From positions 232,967-296,966 of the forward strand of contig JAFANP010000035.1 in the NCBI GenBank assembly GCA_019232625.1: a stretch of DNA of 64,000 bases, in the 5' to 3' direction. Position 1 is the first letter of the stretch, and every line of letters begins with the position of its first letter. Shown piece by piece: positions 41,274 through 49,419 of this stretch. Source of the stretch: Alphaproteobacteria bacterium (GTDB lineage Bacteria; Pseudomonadota; Alphaproteobacteria; Sphingomonadales; Sphingomonadaceae). The notes under the pieces were generated by a model. It had not been told where the DNA came from and made no database searches. It saw nothing but the letters and a program-made list of their open reading frames with translations. Both the position numbers and the translations under genes were made by a program.

Positions 41274-41462
41274 TCAGCCGGTCTTCATCTCCTCGGCGGC
41301 GGAGTCGAGCGCCTCACGGTCGTTGCCGACGCGCGCGATCAGCTCCCTCGCCTGCTCGGCGGTGAGGCCGTGCTTGCGGGCGAAATATTCCACCTCGTAA
41401 TCCTCGCCCCCGGCGACGCGGCTCCGGTCCTGGCCGCCGGTCTTGGTCTTGTCATCGGACAT
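41274..41462 (-). CDS. DUF3606 domain protein, small stress-type
   Basis: A 62-residue protein of the DUF3606 family. The core reads EDYEVEYFARKHGLTAEQAR then ELIARVGNDREALDSAAEEM. Members are common in alphaproteobacterial stress regulons; the molecular role is unknown. The ribosome site GAAGGAGG is about 8 nt upstream of the ATG. An EcfG-type promoter (41492-41517) lies directly upstream. Confidence 0.88.
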   Translation of the reverse strand: MSDDKTKTGGQDRSRVAGGEDYEVEYFARKHGLTAEQARELIARVGNDREALDSAAEEMKTG

Positions 41463-41491
41463 GTTGGGTGCCTCCTTCGTTGCGCGGTGGA

Positions 41492-41517
41492 AACGGGCGC
41501 CTCCCGGGCGGCGTTCC
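41492..41517 (-). promoter_or_regulatory. EcfG-type general-stress promoter for the DUF3606 gene
   Basis: On the minus strand GGAAC (41517-41513), a 17-nt spacer and CGTT (41495-41492) match the alphaproteobacterial general-stress consensus GGAAC-N16/17-CGTT. The distance to the ATG at 41462 is about 30 nt. Confidence 0.65.
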
Positions 41518-41550
41518 TCGGCACGTCGCGCCGCGGACTCGGAGCGTCGA

Positions 41551-41787
41551 TCATTCCTCCAGCTGGACGGCGTCTCGGAAGGCGAGGGTGAGGACCGGGT
41601 TGCCCGCTTCGTCCTCCACCTCGATCCGGTCCTTGAGCGACAACCGCCCTTGCCTCACCTGGTCGCACATCATGTCCCGGGCGGAGCGCACCGCCTCTTC
41701 GCGGACCTGCTCGGGCCCGTCGAGGACCATCCCGTCCTCGTCGTCGACCCGGTTGCCGTCCTTCAGGTGCAGGAAATAACGCGGCAT
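41551..41787 (-). CDS. DUF6894 family small protein
   Basis: A 78-residue protein beginning MPRYFLHLKDGNRVDDEDG then LDGPEQVREEAVRSARDMM and ending LTLAFRDAVQLEE. This is the pattern of the small DUF6894 family common in Sphingomonadales and Rhizobiales; function unknown. A GGAAC-N16-CGCT sequence at 41796-41820 could be a degenerate stress promoter, but it would leave almost no leader. Confidence 0.8.
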   Translation of the reverse strand: MPRYFLHLKDGNRVDDEDGMVLDGPEQVREEAVRSARDMMCDQVRQGRLSLKDRIEVEDEAGNPVLTLAFRDAVQLEE

Positions 41788-41795
41788 GGCGATTG

Positions 41796-41820
41796 AGCGC
41801 GGTAATCCAAATTAAGTTCC
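41796..41820 (-). promoter_or_regulatory. possible degenerate EcfG promoter for the DUF6894 gene
   Basis: GGAAC (41820-41816), 16 nt, CGCT (41799-41796): one mismatch to CGTT. The predicted start would be within a few bases of the ATG at 41787, so the message would be nearly leaderless. Confidence 0.3.
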
Positions 41821-41839
41821 GGCGCCGTCGGGGGATCGC

Positions 41840-42022
41840 TCAGTGCCGAGGTTGTTCGGGCACCGGCGAAACCTCCACGGCCGCGGCCTCGTCGGCCTGG
41901 CGGTCGTAGCTGCGCGCCATGTCGAGGAAGCAGTCGGCCGCCGCCCGGGTGCTAGCCTGGCGCGACAGCCGGCGGCACTGCTCGGCGAGCAGGCGCAGGG
42001 TGTCGGCGTCCCCTTCGGTCAA
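41840..42022 (-). CDS. small hypothetical protein, start uncertain
   Basis: A product of about 60 residues whose core ADTLRLLAEQCRRLSRQAST then CFLDMARSYDRQADEAAAVE is of a kind common in alphaproteobacteria as a hypothetical. The only usable in-frame start is TTG at 42022. The frame stays open upstream with sensible sequence (DQPNDIVRPAPTRCED), so the true N-terminus may lie further up with an unusual start, or the original start has been lost. Confidence 0.5.
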   Translation of the reverse strand: MTEGDADTLRLLAEQCRRLSRQASTRAAADCFLDMARSYDRQADEAAAVEVSPVPEQPRH

Positions 42023-42363
42023 GTCCTCGCACCGCGTCGGGGCCGGGCGGACAATGTCGTTGGGCTGGTCATGGCGTCTTTCCGAGGAGGAAGCGCCCGC
42101 GAGCCGCGGTGGACGGGCTCGCGGGCAAACGCACCCGGCGGGGCCGCATACCGGCCCGCCAGGACGTGGAGGACTTAACCGAGGTTAAAGTTCCTCCCGA
42201 AGGGAAACATTCTCCCGGTGTGGCATTTCGGCGACGGATGCGGCGGCGGCCTCTCTCTCCCAACGGGGCGCCCGCCTCCGGGGGAGTTGATTCAGATTAA
42301 GGCTGCCATACCAATCCTTTGTTAAGTCGCGCTCGGTTCGGGATCGGGGTATTCGAGGAGCAG
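42023..42363. other. intergenic region with a perfect palindrome upstream of a Crp/Fnr gene
   Basis: About 340 nt. A perfect 14-bp palindrome, TTAACCGAGGTTAA, lies at 42175-42188. It could be an operator for either side. A further AT-rich spot, CCAATCCTTTGTTAAG, is at 42311-42326. No gene is convincing here. Confidence 0.45.
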
Positions 42364-43092
42364 ATGGAAGCGACGCAGTTCGAGGCACTCCTTCCGCTCG
42401 CCTCCAAGCTCGAACGACTGGCCTCTCTCACGGACCGCGACCGCAGCCTCATAAGATCGCTGCCCTTTTCGCTGCGCCCCGTTCCGGCCGCCCATCATAT
42501 CGTGCGGGAAGGAAAGGCCGCGCCGGATTGCTGCCTGCTCGTCTCCGGCTTCGCCTGCCGCCACAAGCTCGCCGCCAATGGCGGGCGGCAGATCGTCTCC
42601 TTCCACCTCGCCGGGGACATGCTGGACCTGCAGCACCTGCTGCTCGAGGTGGCGGATCACAACGTGCAGACGATAACCGAGGCCGAGGTGGCCTGGATTC
42701 CTAAGGTGGAGTTGCGGCGCGTGGCGCGGGAGAGCCCGGCCATCGCCGACGCGCTCTGGCGCGATACGCTGATCGAGGCGTCGATCTTCAGGGAATGGGT
42801 GCTCAACGTCGGCCGCCGCGACGCCCGCTCGCGCATCGCCCACATGCTGTGCGAGTTCGCCGCCCGCTGCGAGACGGCGGGCCTCGGCTCGGCGGAATCC
42901 TTCGAGCTGCCGATGACGCAGGAGCAGATCGCGGACGCCACCGGCCTCACCAGCGTCCACGTGAACCGCATGTTGCGGGCCTTGCAGGAGGCCGGCGCGA
43001 TCGCCCGCGACCGGCGGCACCTTCGAATCCTCGATTGGGAGACGATGTGCAGCATCGCCGATTTCCACCCCGCCTACCTCCACGCCGCCTGA
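42364..43092 (+). CDS. Crp/Fnr-family transcriptional regulator
   Basis: A 242-residue regulator. The N-terminal cyclic-nucleotide-binding-like barrel contains IVREGKAAPDCCLLVSGFAC and IVSFHLAGDMLDLQHLLLEV. After the long dimer helix comes a winged helix with the recognition part MTQEQIADATGLTSVHVNRM then LRALQEAGAIARDRRHLRI. No Fnr-type cysteine cluster is present, so oxygen sensing by an iron-sulfur cluster is unlikely. The start at 42364 was chosen with GAGGAG close upstream; an ATG at 42319 is possible. The target may include its own upstream palindrome. Confidence 0.9.
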   Translation: MEATQFEALLPLASKLERLASLTDRDRSLIRSLPFSLRPVPAAHHIVREGKAAPDCCLLVSGFACRHKLAANGGRQIVSFHLAGDMLDLQHLLLEVADHNVQTITEAEVAWIPKVELRRVARESPAIADALWRDTLIEASIFREWVLNVGRRDARSRIAHMLCEFAARCETAGLGSAESFELPMTQEQIADATGLTSVHVNRMLRALQEAGAIARDRRHLRILDWETMCSIADFHPAYLHAA

Positions 43093-43188
43093 CGCCGGAA
43101 GCCAGGCTCGCCGCGGGGCTGGGCCGGCACCCCGCTTGACGCACGCGCGCGGCTGGTCTCCTGCCATGGGGGAGGACAGGGAAGCGAC

Positions 43189-43932
43189 ATGTTGGAGCCG
43201 AGGCTGGGCTATGCCATTTGCAGCGAGGCGCGCGCCGGGACGGTGTTCCTGTCGCGCCTCCTCGCTTCGACCGGCCGGCTCGGGCGGCCGTGGGAATTCT
43301 TTCACGATCCCAAGCGGACGCGGGACTTGCTGCGGGATCCCGAGCGCCGCCTCGCCGCGCTCGCCGCGGCCGCGGCGACTCCCAACGGCGTGTACGGCCT
43401 CAAGGTGTTCAGCGCCCATTTCGACGCCGTGGCGGCGGCGCGCTGGGCGGAGCGGTTGCCGGACCTCCGGCTGGTCCACGTCTCGAGGCGGGACTTGCTG
43501 GGCCAGGCCCTCTCCTTCGCCCGGGCGCTGCAGACCGGCCAGTACAAGGCGTCGGAGCCCGTCGCCGGCGAGCCCCGTTACGATGCGGCGCTCATCGCCG
43601 ATTGCCTCGCCCGTCTCGCCTACGGGCAGGCGCGGTGGGAATGCTGGTTCGCCCGCAACGGCCTCGCGCCGCTCCGGCTGGTCTACGAGGAGGTGGCGGC
43701 GCAGCCGCAGGCGAGCGTCGACGCGGTCGCGCGGCATCTCGGCGTCGCCGAGCCGGTGCCGATAGACTGGGCGGCCGTCGAGCTCCGCGTCCAGCGCGAC
43801 GATCTCAGCGAGGCGTGGCGGCGGCGCTTCCTCGCCGAGCGCGCCGACCCCGGCTATCTCGACGCGGGCCGCCTGTTCAGCCGCTTGCGGCGCGGCGGCG
43901 CCTTCGCGCGCTTCTTCCTCGGCCCCCGCTAG
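43189..43932 (+). CDS. Stf0-type sulfotransferase
   Basis: A 247-residue PAPS-dependent sulfotransferase. The N-terminal phosphosulfate-binding loop is YAICSEARAGTVFLSRLLAS, similar to the Stf0 (trehalose 2-sulfotransferase) family. PWEFFHDP follows, then the 3'-phosphate-binding segment LVHVSRRDLLGQALSFARAL and a C-terminal LVYEEVAAQPQ and VQRDDLSEAW. It transfers sulfate to a sugar or lipid hydroxyl. It is followed 1 nt later by a glycosyltransferase gene, suggesting that a sulfated glycan or glycolipid is made. Confidence 0.82.
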   Translation: MLEPRLGYAICSEARAGTVFLSRLLASTGRLGRPWEFFHDPKRTRDLLRDPERRLAALAAAAATPNGVYGLKVFSAHFDAVAAARWAERLPDLRLVHVSRRDLLGQALSFARALQTGQYKASEPVAGEPRYDAALIADCLARLAYGQARWECWFARNGLAPLRLVYEEVAAQPQASVDAVARHLGVAEPVPIDWAAVELRVQRDDLSEAWRRRFLAERADPGYLDAGRLFSRLRRGGAFARFFLGPR

Positions 43933-43933
43933 C

Positions 43934-44710
43934 GTGGTCGAGACGTGCAACACGTTGTGGATCGGCCCCCGCCTGGGGCTCGTCGAGCGGGCCTGCCTCC
44001 GCTCGGTGAGGGCGCAGGGCCATCCGCTCCGCCTCTGGTGCTACGAGCGCCCCGAAGGCGTTCCGGACGGCGTCGAGGTGAGGGACGCGGAGGAGATCCT
44101 CCCCGGCGCCGAGATCATCCGCCACCAGGGCGGCAGCGTCGCCCTCTTTGCCAACCGCTTCCGCTATGAGCTGATGCGACGCGGCTTCGGCCTCTGGGTC
44201 GATTGCGACCTCTACCTCGTCAGGCCCCTCGCCGGCCTGCCGCAGGGCCACCTTTTCGGCTGGGCCGCTCCGGACCACATCAACACGGCGGTGCTGCGCC
44301 TGCCGCCGGATTCGCCGTTGCTGCCGCCGCTCCTCGCCTTGTTCGAGGAACGGCAAGTGCCGCCTTGGCTCTCGCGGCGGGCCCGTCTCGCCGCCTGGTT
44401 GCGGCTCAAGCGGAGCGGCCGCACGGGGCTCGGTCGGATGCCCTGGGGCGCCGCCGGGCCGCTGGCGCTGACCTGGCTGGCGCGGCAGGCGGGGCTAGAC
44501 GGAGAGGCGCTTCCGGCGCCGACATTCTATCCCCGCCACTGGGACGATGCGCGGTGGATCCTCGATCCGGCCGTGACGCTGGAGTCGGTGGTCGGCGCCG
44601 AGACGCGGGCCGTCCACCTGTGGAACGAGCTCATCAAAGGCTTCAAGGACGCTCCGGCGCCGCCGGGAAGCTTCCTGGCGCGCCTTCACGCCGAGGGGCG
44701 CGACGCCTGA
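43934..44710 (+). CDS. GT32-like (DXD-type) glycosyltransferase
   Basis: A 258-residue GT-A-type glycosyltransferase. It begins TLWIGPRLGLVERACLRSV and has RFRYELMRRGFGLWVDCDLY, whose Asp-Cys-Asp is the metal-binding DXD, as in GT32 sugar-binding-region enzymes. It ends with VHLWNELIKGF, the usual last histidine segment. The GTG start is 1 nt after the sulfotransferase stop. Its 3' end overlaps the convergent radical SAM gene by 68 nt, unusual and worth checking. Sugar donor and acceptor are unknown. Confidence 0.78.
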   Translation: MVETCNTLWIGPRLGLVERACLRSVRAQGHPLRLWCYERPEGVPDGVEVRDAEEILPGAEIIRHQGGSVALFANRFRYELMRRGFGLWVDCDLYLVRPLAGLPQGHLFGWAAPDHINTAVLRLPPDSPLLPPLLALFEERQVPPWLSRRARLAAWLRLKRSGRTGLGRMPWGAAGPLALTWLARQAGLDGEALPAPTFYPRHWDDARWILDPAVTLESVVGAETRAVHLWNELIKGFKDAPAPPGSFLARLHAEGRDA

Positions 44711-45590
44711 GCCGCCACGCCGCATAGGCGGCTTCCCAGCTCGGCGACGAAGCCTGGCCGCCCAGCGGGGCGGGGAGCTCGCGCTTGAAGTGGCCGCACC
44801 AGCTGCAGAAGAGCTTCATCTGGTCGCGCAGCTCGTCGCCGGCCGGCGGCAGCGAAGCGCGCCCCGCGCCGAGGCCGAGCACCCGGTCGATCCCCGCCGC
44901 GACGGCGCAGGGATAGTAACCGGAGGGGGCGAGGCCCATCCCGCAATCCTTAAGGATCCGGCAGCCATTGGCGAAATCGGCGTCGGCATAAGCGGGGAGG
45001 TCGCGCGGCGCCAGGTTGAAGCTCGCGAACATCTCGGGCCCGGCACCGGTCGCCTCCTTGGCCGAGTTGTTGACCGCGACGTCCCCGGGTATGCGCGCCA
45101 GCGCCGAGGCCACGTGCGGTCCGAAGCCGTTGGTGGTCACCTCGATCCGCGTGTCGGGCGAGGCGCGGTCGCGCCAGCGCCTCAGCACGTCCAGGATGGC
45201 GAAGAATTCCGGGTGGAGCGTGGGCTCCCCGCCGAGCAGCCGGATGCGTTCCCAGCGGACCCCCTCGCGCTCCCATTCCGCCGCGCGTTCGCCGATCTGC
45301 TCGGCCGTGAGCCGGGCCGAGGAAGGCGCCTGGGGGACCGAACGGTTGCAATTGTCGCAGGCGAGGTTGCACGCATAGGTGATGTCGATCTCGAGCCGGC
45401 GGCGGGAGCGGTCATATTGCGGCCCGAGCAGCCGCGTCGCGAGCCGGCGCGTGCGAAGGAGGGGGAACGGGCCGTGCAGCCGCAGCCGCCACAGCCAGGC
45501 CCCGAGGCGGGACTGCGGCGCGAACCGCCGGCCGAGCCAGCTTCGCGCGCGCCGCCATCCGGTTCCTTCGTGGCTTTGCTCCTCGGTCAT
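44643..45590 (-). CDS. radical SAM protein with a C-terminal cysteine-rich region
   Basis: A 315-residue radical SAM enzyme. The iron-sulfur motif CNLACDNC (CX3CX2C) lies at about residue 73 after LEIDITYA. GGEPTLHPEF and RIEVTTNGFG follow, both typical of the SAM barrel. The C-terminal third holds more cysteines (CRILKDCGMGLAPSGYYPC and LFCSWCGHF) that may bind an auxiliary cluster, as in SPASM-type enzymes. It converges with and overlaps the glycosyltransferase gene. Together they suggest a small molecule, peptide or glycan modification group. The substrate is not identifiable. Confidence 0.82.
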   Translation of the reverse strand: MTEEQSHEGTGWRRARSWLGRRFAPQSRLGAWLWRLRLHGPFPLLRTRRLATRLLGPQYDRSRRRLEIDITYACNLACDNCNRSVPQAPSSARLTAEQIGERAAEWEREGVRWERIRLLGGEPTLHPEFFAILDVLRRWRDRASPDTRIEVTTNGFGPHVASALARIPGDVAVNNSAKEATGAGPEMFASFNLAPRDLPAYADADFANGCRILKDCGMGLAPSGYYPCAVAAGIDRVLGLGAGRASLPPAGDELRDQMKLFCSWCGHFKRELPAPLGGQASSPSWEAAYAAWRLRRRAPRREGAPGSFPAAPERP

Positions 45591-45640
45591 CCCCCCTTCC
45601 TGCGCCCGCGGCGGGGAAGGGGCAAGGCCGGGAGCGGCGC

Positions 45641-45790
45641 TCAGGCGGCGGGCCGCCCGCGGACGAAGTGGAGAATGACGGCGATCACCGCCAGGACGAG
45701 CAGGATGTGGATGAGCGCGCCGGCGGCATGGAAGGCGAAGAAACCGAGCAGCCAGAGGACGAGCAGGATGACGGCGATGGTAGCAAGCAT
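45641..45790 (-). CDS. lmo0937-type (DUF5670) small membrane protein
   Basis: A 49-residue protein with two membrane helices. It begins MLATIAVILLVLWLLGFFAF, then HAAGALIHILLVLAVIAVIL, then the basic tail HFVRGRPAA, which matches the small lmo0937/DUF5670 family induced by stress in several bacteria. The ATG at 45790 has GAGGAG about 8 nt upstream. An EcfG-type promoter at 45839-45863 matches the full consensus. Confidence 0.85.
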   Translation of the reverse strand: MLATIAVILLVLWLLGFFAFHAAGALIHILLVLAVIAVILHFVRGRPAA

Positions 45791-45838
45791 GGGTTCACTC
45801 CTCGATCGGCGGCGAGGCGGCCGCCGTGCCGCCCCCGT

Positions 45839-45863
45839 AACGGGCCGCGGCGGCGGCGGTTCC
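45839..45863 (-). promoter_or_regulatory. EcfG-type general-stress promoter for the DUF5670 gene
   Basis: On the minus strand GGAAC (45863-45859), a 16-nt spacer and CGTT (45842-45839) give an exact consensus match, about 50 nt before the ATG at 45790. Confidence 0.7.
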
Positions 45864-45864
45864 T

Positions 45865-46797
45865 TTACCGCGCCTGCCGCGCCAGCGCGCGGGCGTGGCG
45901 GCGCACCGCGGCGGACCATGCAGGCATGTCGAAATTCTGGGGATCGTCATGTCCTTCGGCGAAGCGGGCGTCGAGGACGGCGTGGAAGGCGGGGATCAGC
46001 CAGCGGCCGCGCCGCACGCTCGCCGCCACGTAGAGGAGCGCAAGCCGGTCATATTGCGCCGCGGTGAAGCCGGGGCGCGGCGCGATGCGATCGTTCATCC
46101 GCCCGTCCGACAGCGGCCCGCCCGGCTCCGCGGCGCGCGGCTGCGTGTTCTCGACGGCGAGGAACAGCCCGGCCTTCGCCGCCGTGCCGAGACAGGATTC
46201 GAACTTGGTCGACCTCAGCGGCAGGTCGAACGTCACCTCGGTGATCGATCCGCCGACCCGGTTCGTCCAGGCATGGGCGAGCCGGTCCGGCGCCGGCTTG
46301 GGATGGCCGAGATAGCCGAGCTCCGCCGCCCACGCCGCCGTGTCGCGCCCCGCCGGCAATTTGCCGGGCTCCGGGCAGAGCGTGGCGCTCCAGCCGGACT
46401 CCGAGCAATTGGGGGTGCTGGTGTCGTGGATGATGAAATAATCGGCCGTGACGGCCACCGCCGGGTCCCCGCCGAGCTCGCGCGCCGCGTCGATCCCCAG
46501 GGAGGCGAGATAGGCGGCAAGGCGGTCGCCGGGAACCCCGACCGCCTGCCCGGCGCGTCGGCGCAGGAAGCCGGTGAGCGTCGGCGCCCCGATCGTTCCG
46601 CGCATCCTGACTTCGCGCGTGAGGCACGCCGCCTGCTCCGCCGCCGTCCCGGCGAAGCGCCGCGCCGCTTCGTCATACCCGCAGAGCCCGGCCGCCGCCT
46701 GCTCCGCCGTCACGCCCGGCTTCAGCGCGCAATTGACCGCCGCCGCCGGGTCCGCGGCGAGAAGCGCCAGCGCGGCGGCCTGGGCGAGCGACTTCAT
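45865..46797 (-). CDS. secreted hypothetical protein, possibly amidase-like
   Basis: A 310-residue protein with a signal peptide ([20 protein letters not shown]) and a mature domain. [12 protein letters not shown] near residue 120, [16 protein letters not shown] and the C-terminal [20 protein letters not shown] form a set of His/Asp segments. They remind me of zinc amidases of the T7-lysozyme/PGRP fold, where an HxT-like strand and a late H..DP segment bind zinc. Several cysteines ([32 protein letters not shown]) suggest disulfides. The assignment is tentative. It lies between the stress promoter and the rplKA operon. Confidence 0.6.
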   Translation of the reverse strand: MKSLAQAAALALLAADPAAAVNCALKPGVTAEQAAAGLCGYDEAARRFAGTAAEQAACLTREVRMRGTIGAPTLTGFLRRRAGQAVGVPGDRLAAYLASLGIDAARELGGDPAVAVTADYFIIHDTSTPNCSESGWSATLCPEPGKLPAGRDTAAWAAELGYLGHPKPAPDRLAHAWTNRVGGSITEVTFDLPLRSTKFESCLGTAAKAGLFLAVENTQPRAAEPGGPLSDGRMNDRIAPRPGFTAAQYDRLALLYVAASVRRGRWLIPAFHAVLDARFAEGHDDPQNFDMPAWSAAVRRHARALARQAR

Positions 46798-46823
46798 CCG
46801 CCTGCCCTCGCCGCAACGAAGAA

Positions 46824-46853
46824 GGGCCGGAAGCGCATGCGCCCCGGCCCCTC
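46824..46853 (-). terminator. intrinsic terminator after rplA
   Basis: On the minus strand GGGCCGGGGCGC, loop ATGC, then GC, TT, CCGGCCC and TTCTTCG form a hairpin with a mixed T run, 25 nt after the rplA stop. Confidence 0.6.
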
Positions 46854-46877
46854 TCTCGACATGCTGCCGATCCCGGG

Positions 46878-47576
46878 TCAGGCGCCCGCGACTTCCGTCG
46901 CGTCCACCTTGAGGCCCGGGCCCATGCTCGAGCTCAGCGCGATCTTCTTGACGTACTTGCCCTTGGCGCCGGTCGGCTTGGCCCGCACGATCGCATCGAC
47001 GAAGGCGTCGAAGTTGCGCCTGAGGTCGGCGGAGGCGAAGCTCGCCTTGCCGATCCCGGAGTGGATGATGCCGGCCTTCTCGACGCGGAACTCCACCTGC
47101 CCGCCCTTGGCGGCCTTCACCGCCTCGGCGACGTTCGGCGTGACGGTGCCGAGCTTCGGGTTGGGCATCAGACCCTTGGGGCCCAGCACCTTGCCGAGCC
47201 GCCCGACGATGCCCATCATGTCCGGCGTGGCGATGACCCGGTCGAAGTCGATCGTGCCGCCCTGGATGGTCTCCATCAGGTCCTCCGCGCCGACCACGTC
47301 GGCGCCCGCGGCGCGAGCCTCGTCGGCCTTGCCGCCCCGCGCGAACACGGCGACGCGGACGTCCTTGCCGGTGCCGGCGGGGAGGGTCACGACGCCGCGG
47401 ACCATCTGGTCGGCATGCCTGGGGTCGACTCCGAGGTTGAGCGCGACCTCGATCGTCTCGTCGAACTTCGCCGTCGCATTGGCCTTCAGGGTCTCGATCG
47501 CCTCGTCGACGGGGTAGAGCCGCTCGCGGTCGACCGCCTCGGCCAGCGCCTTGCGCTTCCTGGTGAGCTTCGCCAT
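46878..47576 (-). CDS. rplA: 50S ribosomal protein L1
   Basis: The 232-residue L1 protein, binding 23S rRNA at the E-site stalk. It has the N-terminal [60 protein letters not shown] and a C-terminal [20 protein letters not shown]. It follows rplK after 4 nt and ends at a terminator; rplJ does not follow as it does in most bacteria. Confidence 0.97.
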   Translation of the reverse strand: MAKLTRKRKALAEAVDRERLYPVDEAIETLKANATAKFDETIEVALNLGVDPRHADQMVRGVVTLPAGTGKDVRVAVFARGGKADEARAAGADVVGAEDLMETIQGGTIDFDRVIATPDMMGIVGRLGKVLGPKGLMPNPKLGTVTPNVAEAVKAAKGGQVEFRVEKAGIIHSGIGKASFASADLRRNFDAFVDAIVRAKPTGAKGKYVKKIALSSSMGPGLKVDATEVAGA

Positions 47577-47580
47577 CCTA

Positions 47581-48012
47581 TCAGCCCTCCACCACGTCGA
47601 GGCCCATCGCGCGGGCGGAGCCTTCGATGATCCGGGTCGCCGCGTCGAGGTCGTTGGCGTTCAGGTCCTTCATCTTCGTCTCGGCGATCTCGCGAAGCGC
47701 CGAGCGCTTGATCCGCCCAGCGCTCGCCTTGCCCGGCTCCTTCGCGCCCGACTGGATCTTCGCCGCCTTCTTCAGGAGGAAGGCCGCCGGCGGGGTCTTC
47801 GTCTCGAACGAGAACGAACGGTCCGCATAGACGGTGATGATGGTCGGGATCGGCATCCCCTTCTCCATCTCGCCCGTCGAGGCGTTGAACGCCTTGCAGA
47901 ATTCCATGATGTTGACGCCGCGCTGGCCCAGAGCCGGGCCGATCGGCGGCGACGGTGTGGCGGTGCCCGCGGGCACCTGGAGCTTGATATAGCCCGTAAT
48001 CTTCTTCGCCAT
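47581..48012 (-). CDS. rplK: 50S ribosomal protein L11
   Basis: The 143-residue L11 protein of the GTPase-associated centre. It has [35 protein letters not shown], the proline-rich linker [20 protein letters not shown], and the C-terminal RNA-binding helix [17 protein letters not shown]. The start is the ATG at 48012 (MAKKITG). secE and nusG, which usually sit upstream, are absent here; two hairpins occupy the leader instead. Confidence 0.98.
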   Translation of the reverse strand: MAKKITGYIKLQVPAGTATPSPPIGPALGQRGVNIMEFCKAFNASTGEMEKGMPIPTIITVYADRSFSFETKTPPAAFLLKKAAKIQSGAKEPGKASAGRIKRSALREIAETKMKDLNANDLDAATRIIEGSARAMGLDVVEG

Positions 48013-48532
48013 GTGTCTCACTCTGTTAATCGGGTGAAAGTGGTACTTTCACCCGGTTGCAAGTTTAGCGGTCCAGACGGCCTTCCTTTCGGACTGCCTC
48101 CCGCACGAAATCCCATGAAAGCGGTACTTTCACGGGGACCCGTTTCCATTGCTGATGCCTTGGAAGGGGCGCCCCTTAGCGCAAAGCGCGCGCGAGCGCA
48201 ATTCGCCTGCGCGCGGGTCGCCCGGTCCTTGGGAGCGACCGCGAAGAGGGGGGTGCGTGGGCCCTAGCAGGATTCGGGTTCACGCGAAGGCGGGAAGGCG
48301 CGAAGGAGGGGAGGCGCGGAGGCGCGGAGGCGCGGAGCGCGCGGGTTTCTCGTGCGGTGCCCGGCAGGTGCCCGCCACGGGCCGCCCCGGCGCCGATCCC
48401 CTGGCGGTGTGCCGCTTCGCTCGCGCGGGAGACGCGGGGAGAGGTGTGACGACCGTCACGCGGCCGACCGTTCCGGCGCGCTAGGGAGGCGCGCCCTCGG
48501 GACGGGGGCAGTCGAACCGCCTGAAGGAGCGC
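48013..48532. other. rplK upstream region with hairpins and G-rich repeats
   Basis: A gene-free stretch of 520 nt. A perfect hairpin, CGGGTGAAAGT with ACTTTCACCCG around GGT, is at 48031-48055. A similar one, TGAAAG with CTTTCA, lies at 48115-48132. 48268-48345 is a GGCGCGGA-type repeat (GGTTCACGCGAAGGCGGGAA and GGCGCGGAGGCGCGGAGG), also echoed at 48896-48915. No secE, nusG or tRNA-Trp is found. The rplKA promoter must be here, but is not clear. Confidence 0.5.
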
Positions 48533-48889
48533 ATGATGAACAAGCTGGCTTTCGCGATGACGGCTTCCGCATTGATCGGCTCGATCCCCGCGGCGGCGCA
48601 GGTCGACCCGCCGTGCTGCAGCGTCGAGACGAGCACGACCACCCTCTCCGGTACCGTCGGTTCCTCCGGCTCCTCCTTCAGCACCGACATGAGCGGCGAC
48701 TCCCGGACGATCGCCCTCTACACCACCCCCCAGCAGGCCGCGGAAGTGCCGCGGAAGGTCGACCTTCGGGCCTATCGGGGAAAGCGCGTCGCGGTCGTGT
48801 GCCAGCTCTGGCACGGATCGGGCGACGCCTGGGGCTGCGAGGAGATCGGGACCCTGTCGCCGACGAAAGGGATCCGCGCCCGCCGCTGA
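48533..48889 (+). CDS. small secreted hypothetical protein
   Basis: A 118-residue protein with a signal peptide ending SIPAAAQ. The mature part has four cysteines (DPPCCSVE, VAVVCQLWHGSGD and WGCEEIG) and a Ser/Thr/Gly-rich stretch. A good ribosome site, GAAGGAG, precedes two adjacent ATG codons (48533 and 48536). I do not know the family. Confidence 0.65.
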   Translation: MMNKLAFAMTASALIGSIPAAAQVDPPCCSVETSTTTLSGTVGSSGSSFSTDMSGDSRTIALYTTPQQAAEVPRKVDLRAYRGKRVAVVCQLWHGSGDAWGCEEIGTLSPTKGIRARR

Positions 48890-48994
48890 GCCGGGGGGCG
48901 CGGAGGCGCGAGAGAGGCTCGAAGGCGCCGGCGGGCGCCTTGCCTGGCCGGGCCGCCGGCCATAGCCTGCCGCTCCCCGGCGGGAGACGAGTCG

Positions 48995-49234
48995 ATGGAC
49001 GAGAACAGGGACGAGCACGTCCAGCCCCAGGACGAAGCGCACAGGAACTCACCCAAGGCCGCGGCCGGCGACGAAGCCGGCACCGCCAACGCCGCGGCGG
49101 GCGCGGAGGCCGCGGGCGGGCACGAGGCCTGCTACTGGAACGACAAGAAATATTCCGACGGCGCGACGGTCTGCGACGCCCACACACGCTACAAATGCTG
49201 GAACGGCAAATGGGTGGAGATCGGGCTCTGCTGA
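48995..49234 (+). CDS. small DUF1496-like protein
   Basis: A 79-residue protein. A hydrophilic, probably disordered N-terminal half of Ala, Glu and Gln is followed by a compact C-terminal unit ACYWNDKKYSDGATVCDAHT then RYKCWNGKWVEIGLC. Its four cysteines and Trp/Tyr pattern resemble DUF1496-type domains. There is no signal peptide. Function unknown. Confidence 0.6.
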   Translation: MDENRDEHVQPQDEAHRNSPKAAAGDEAGTANAAAGAEAAGGHEACYWNDKKYSDGATVCDAHTRYKCWNGKWVEIGLC

Positions 49235-49419
49235 GCGGGCACCGCCGCCGAGTGAAGGGTCGGCTGGCGTAAAGGGCGCATGGCCCGTTGCAGGCCTAAC
49301 AGTCGGAATGCCGGAGCCGCAGCCCCGCCGCCCGTCCGACTGCTGCTGCCCCTGGAATGAGTGGCTGCCGTCGGCGCAGCTCTTCCGACGGAGCGCCGAT
49401 CACTGGCTTCAGCCGAAAT

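Noticed and set aside
42069..42300. Short frames on both strands upstream of the Crp/Fnr gene
   Set aside because: Arg/Pro-rich shadow composition, no ribosome site, and they cross the palindrome.
48270..48480. A plus-strand frame in the rplK upstream region
   Set aside because: It is built from GGCGCGGA repeats and translates to low-complexity Arg/Gly sequence.
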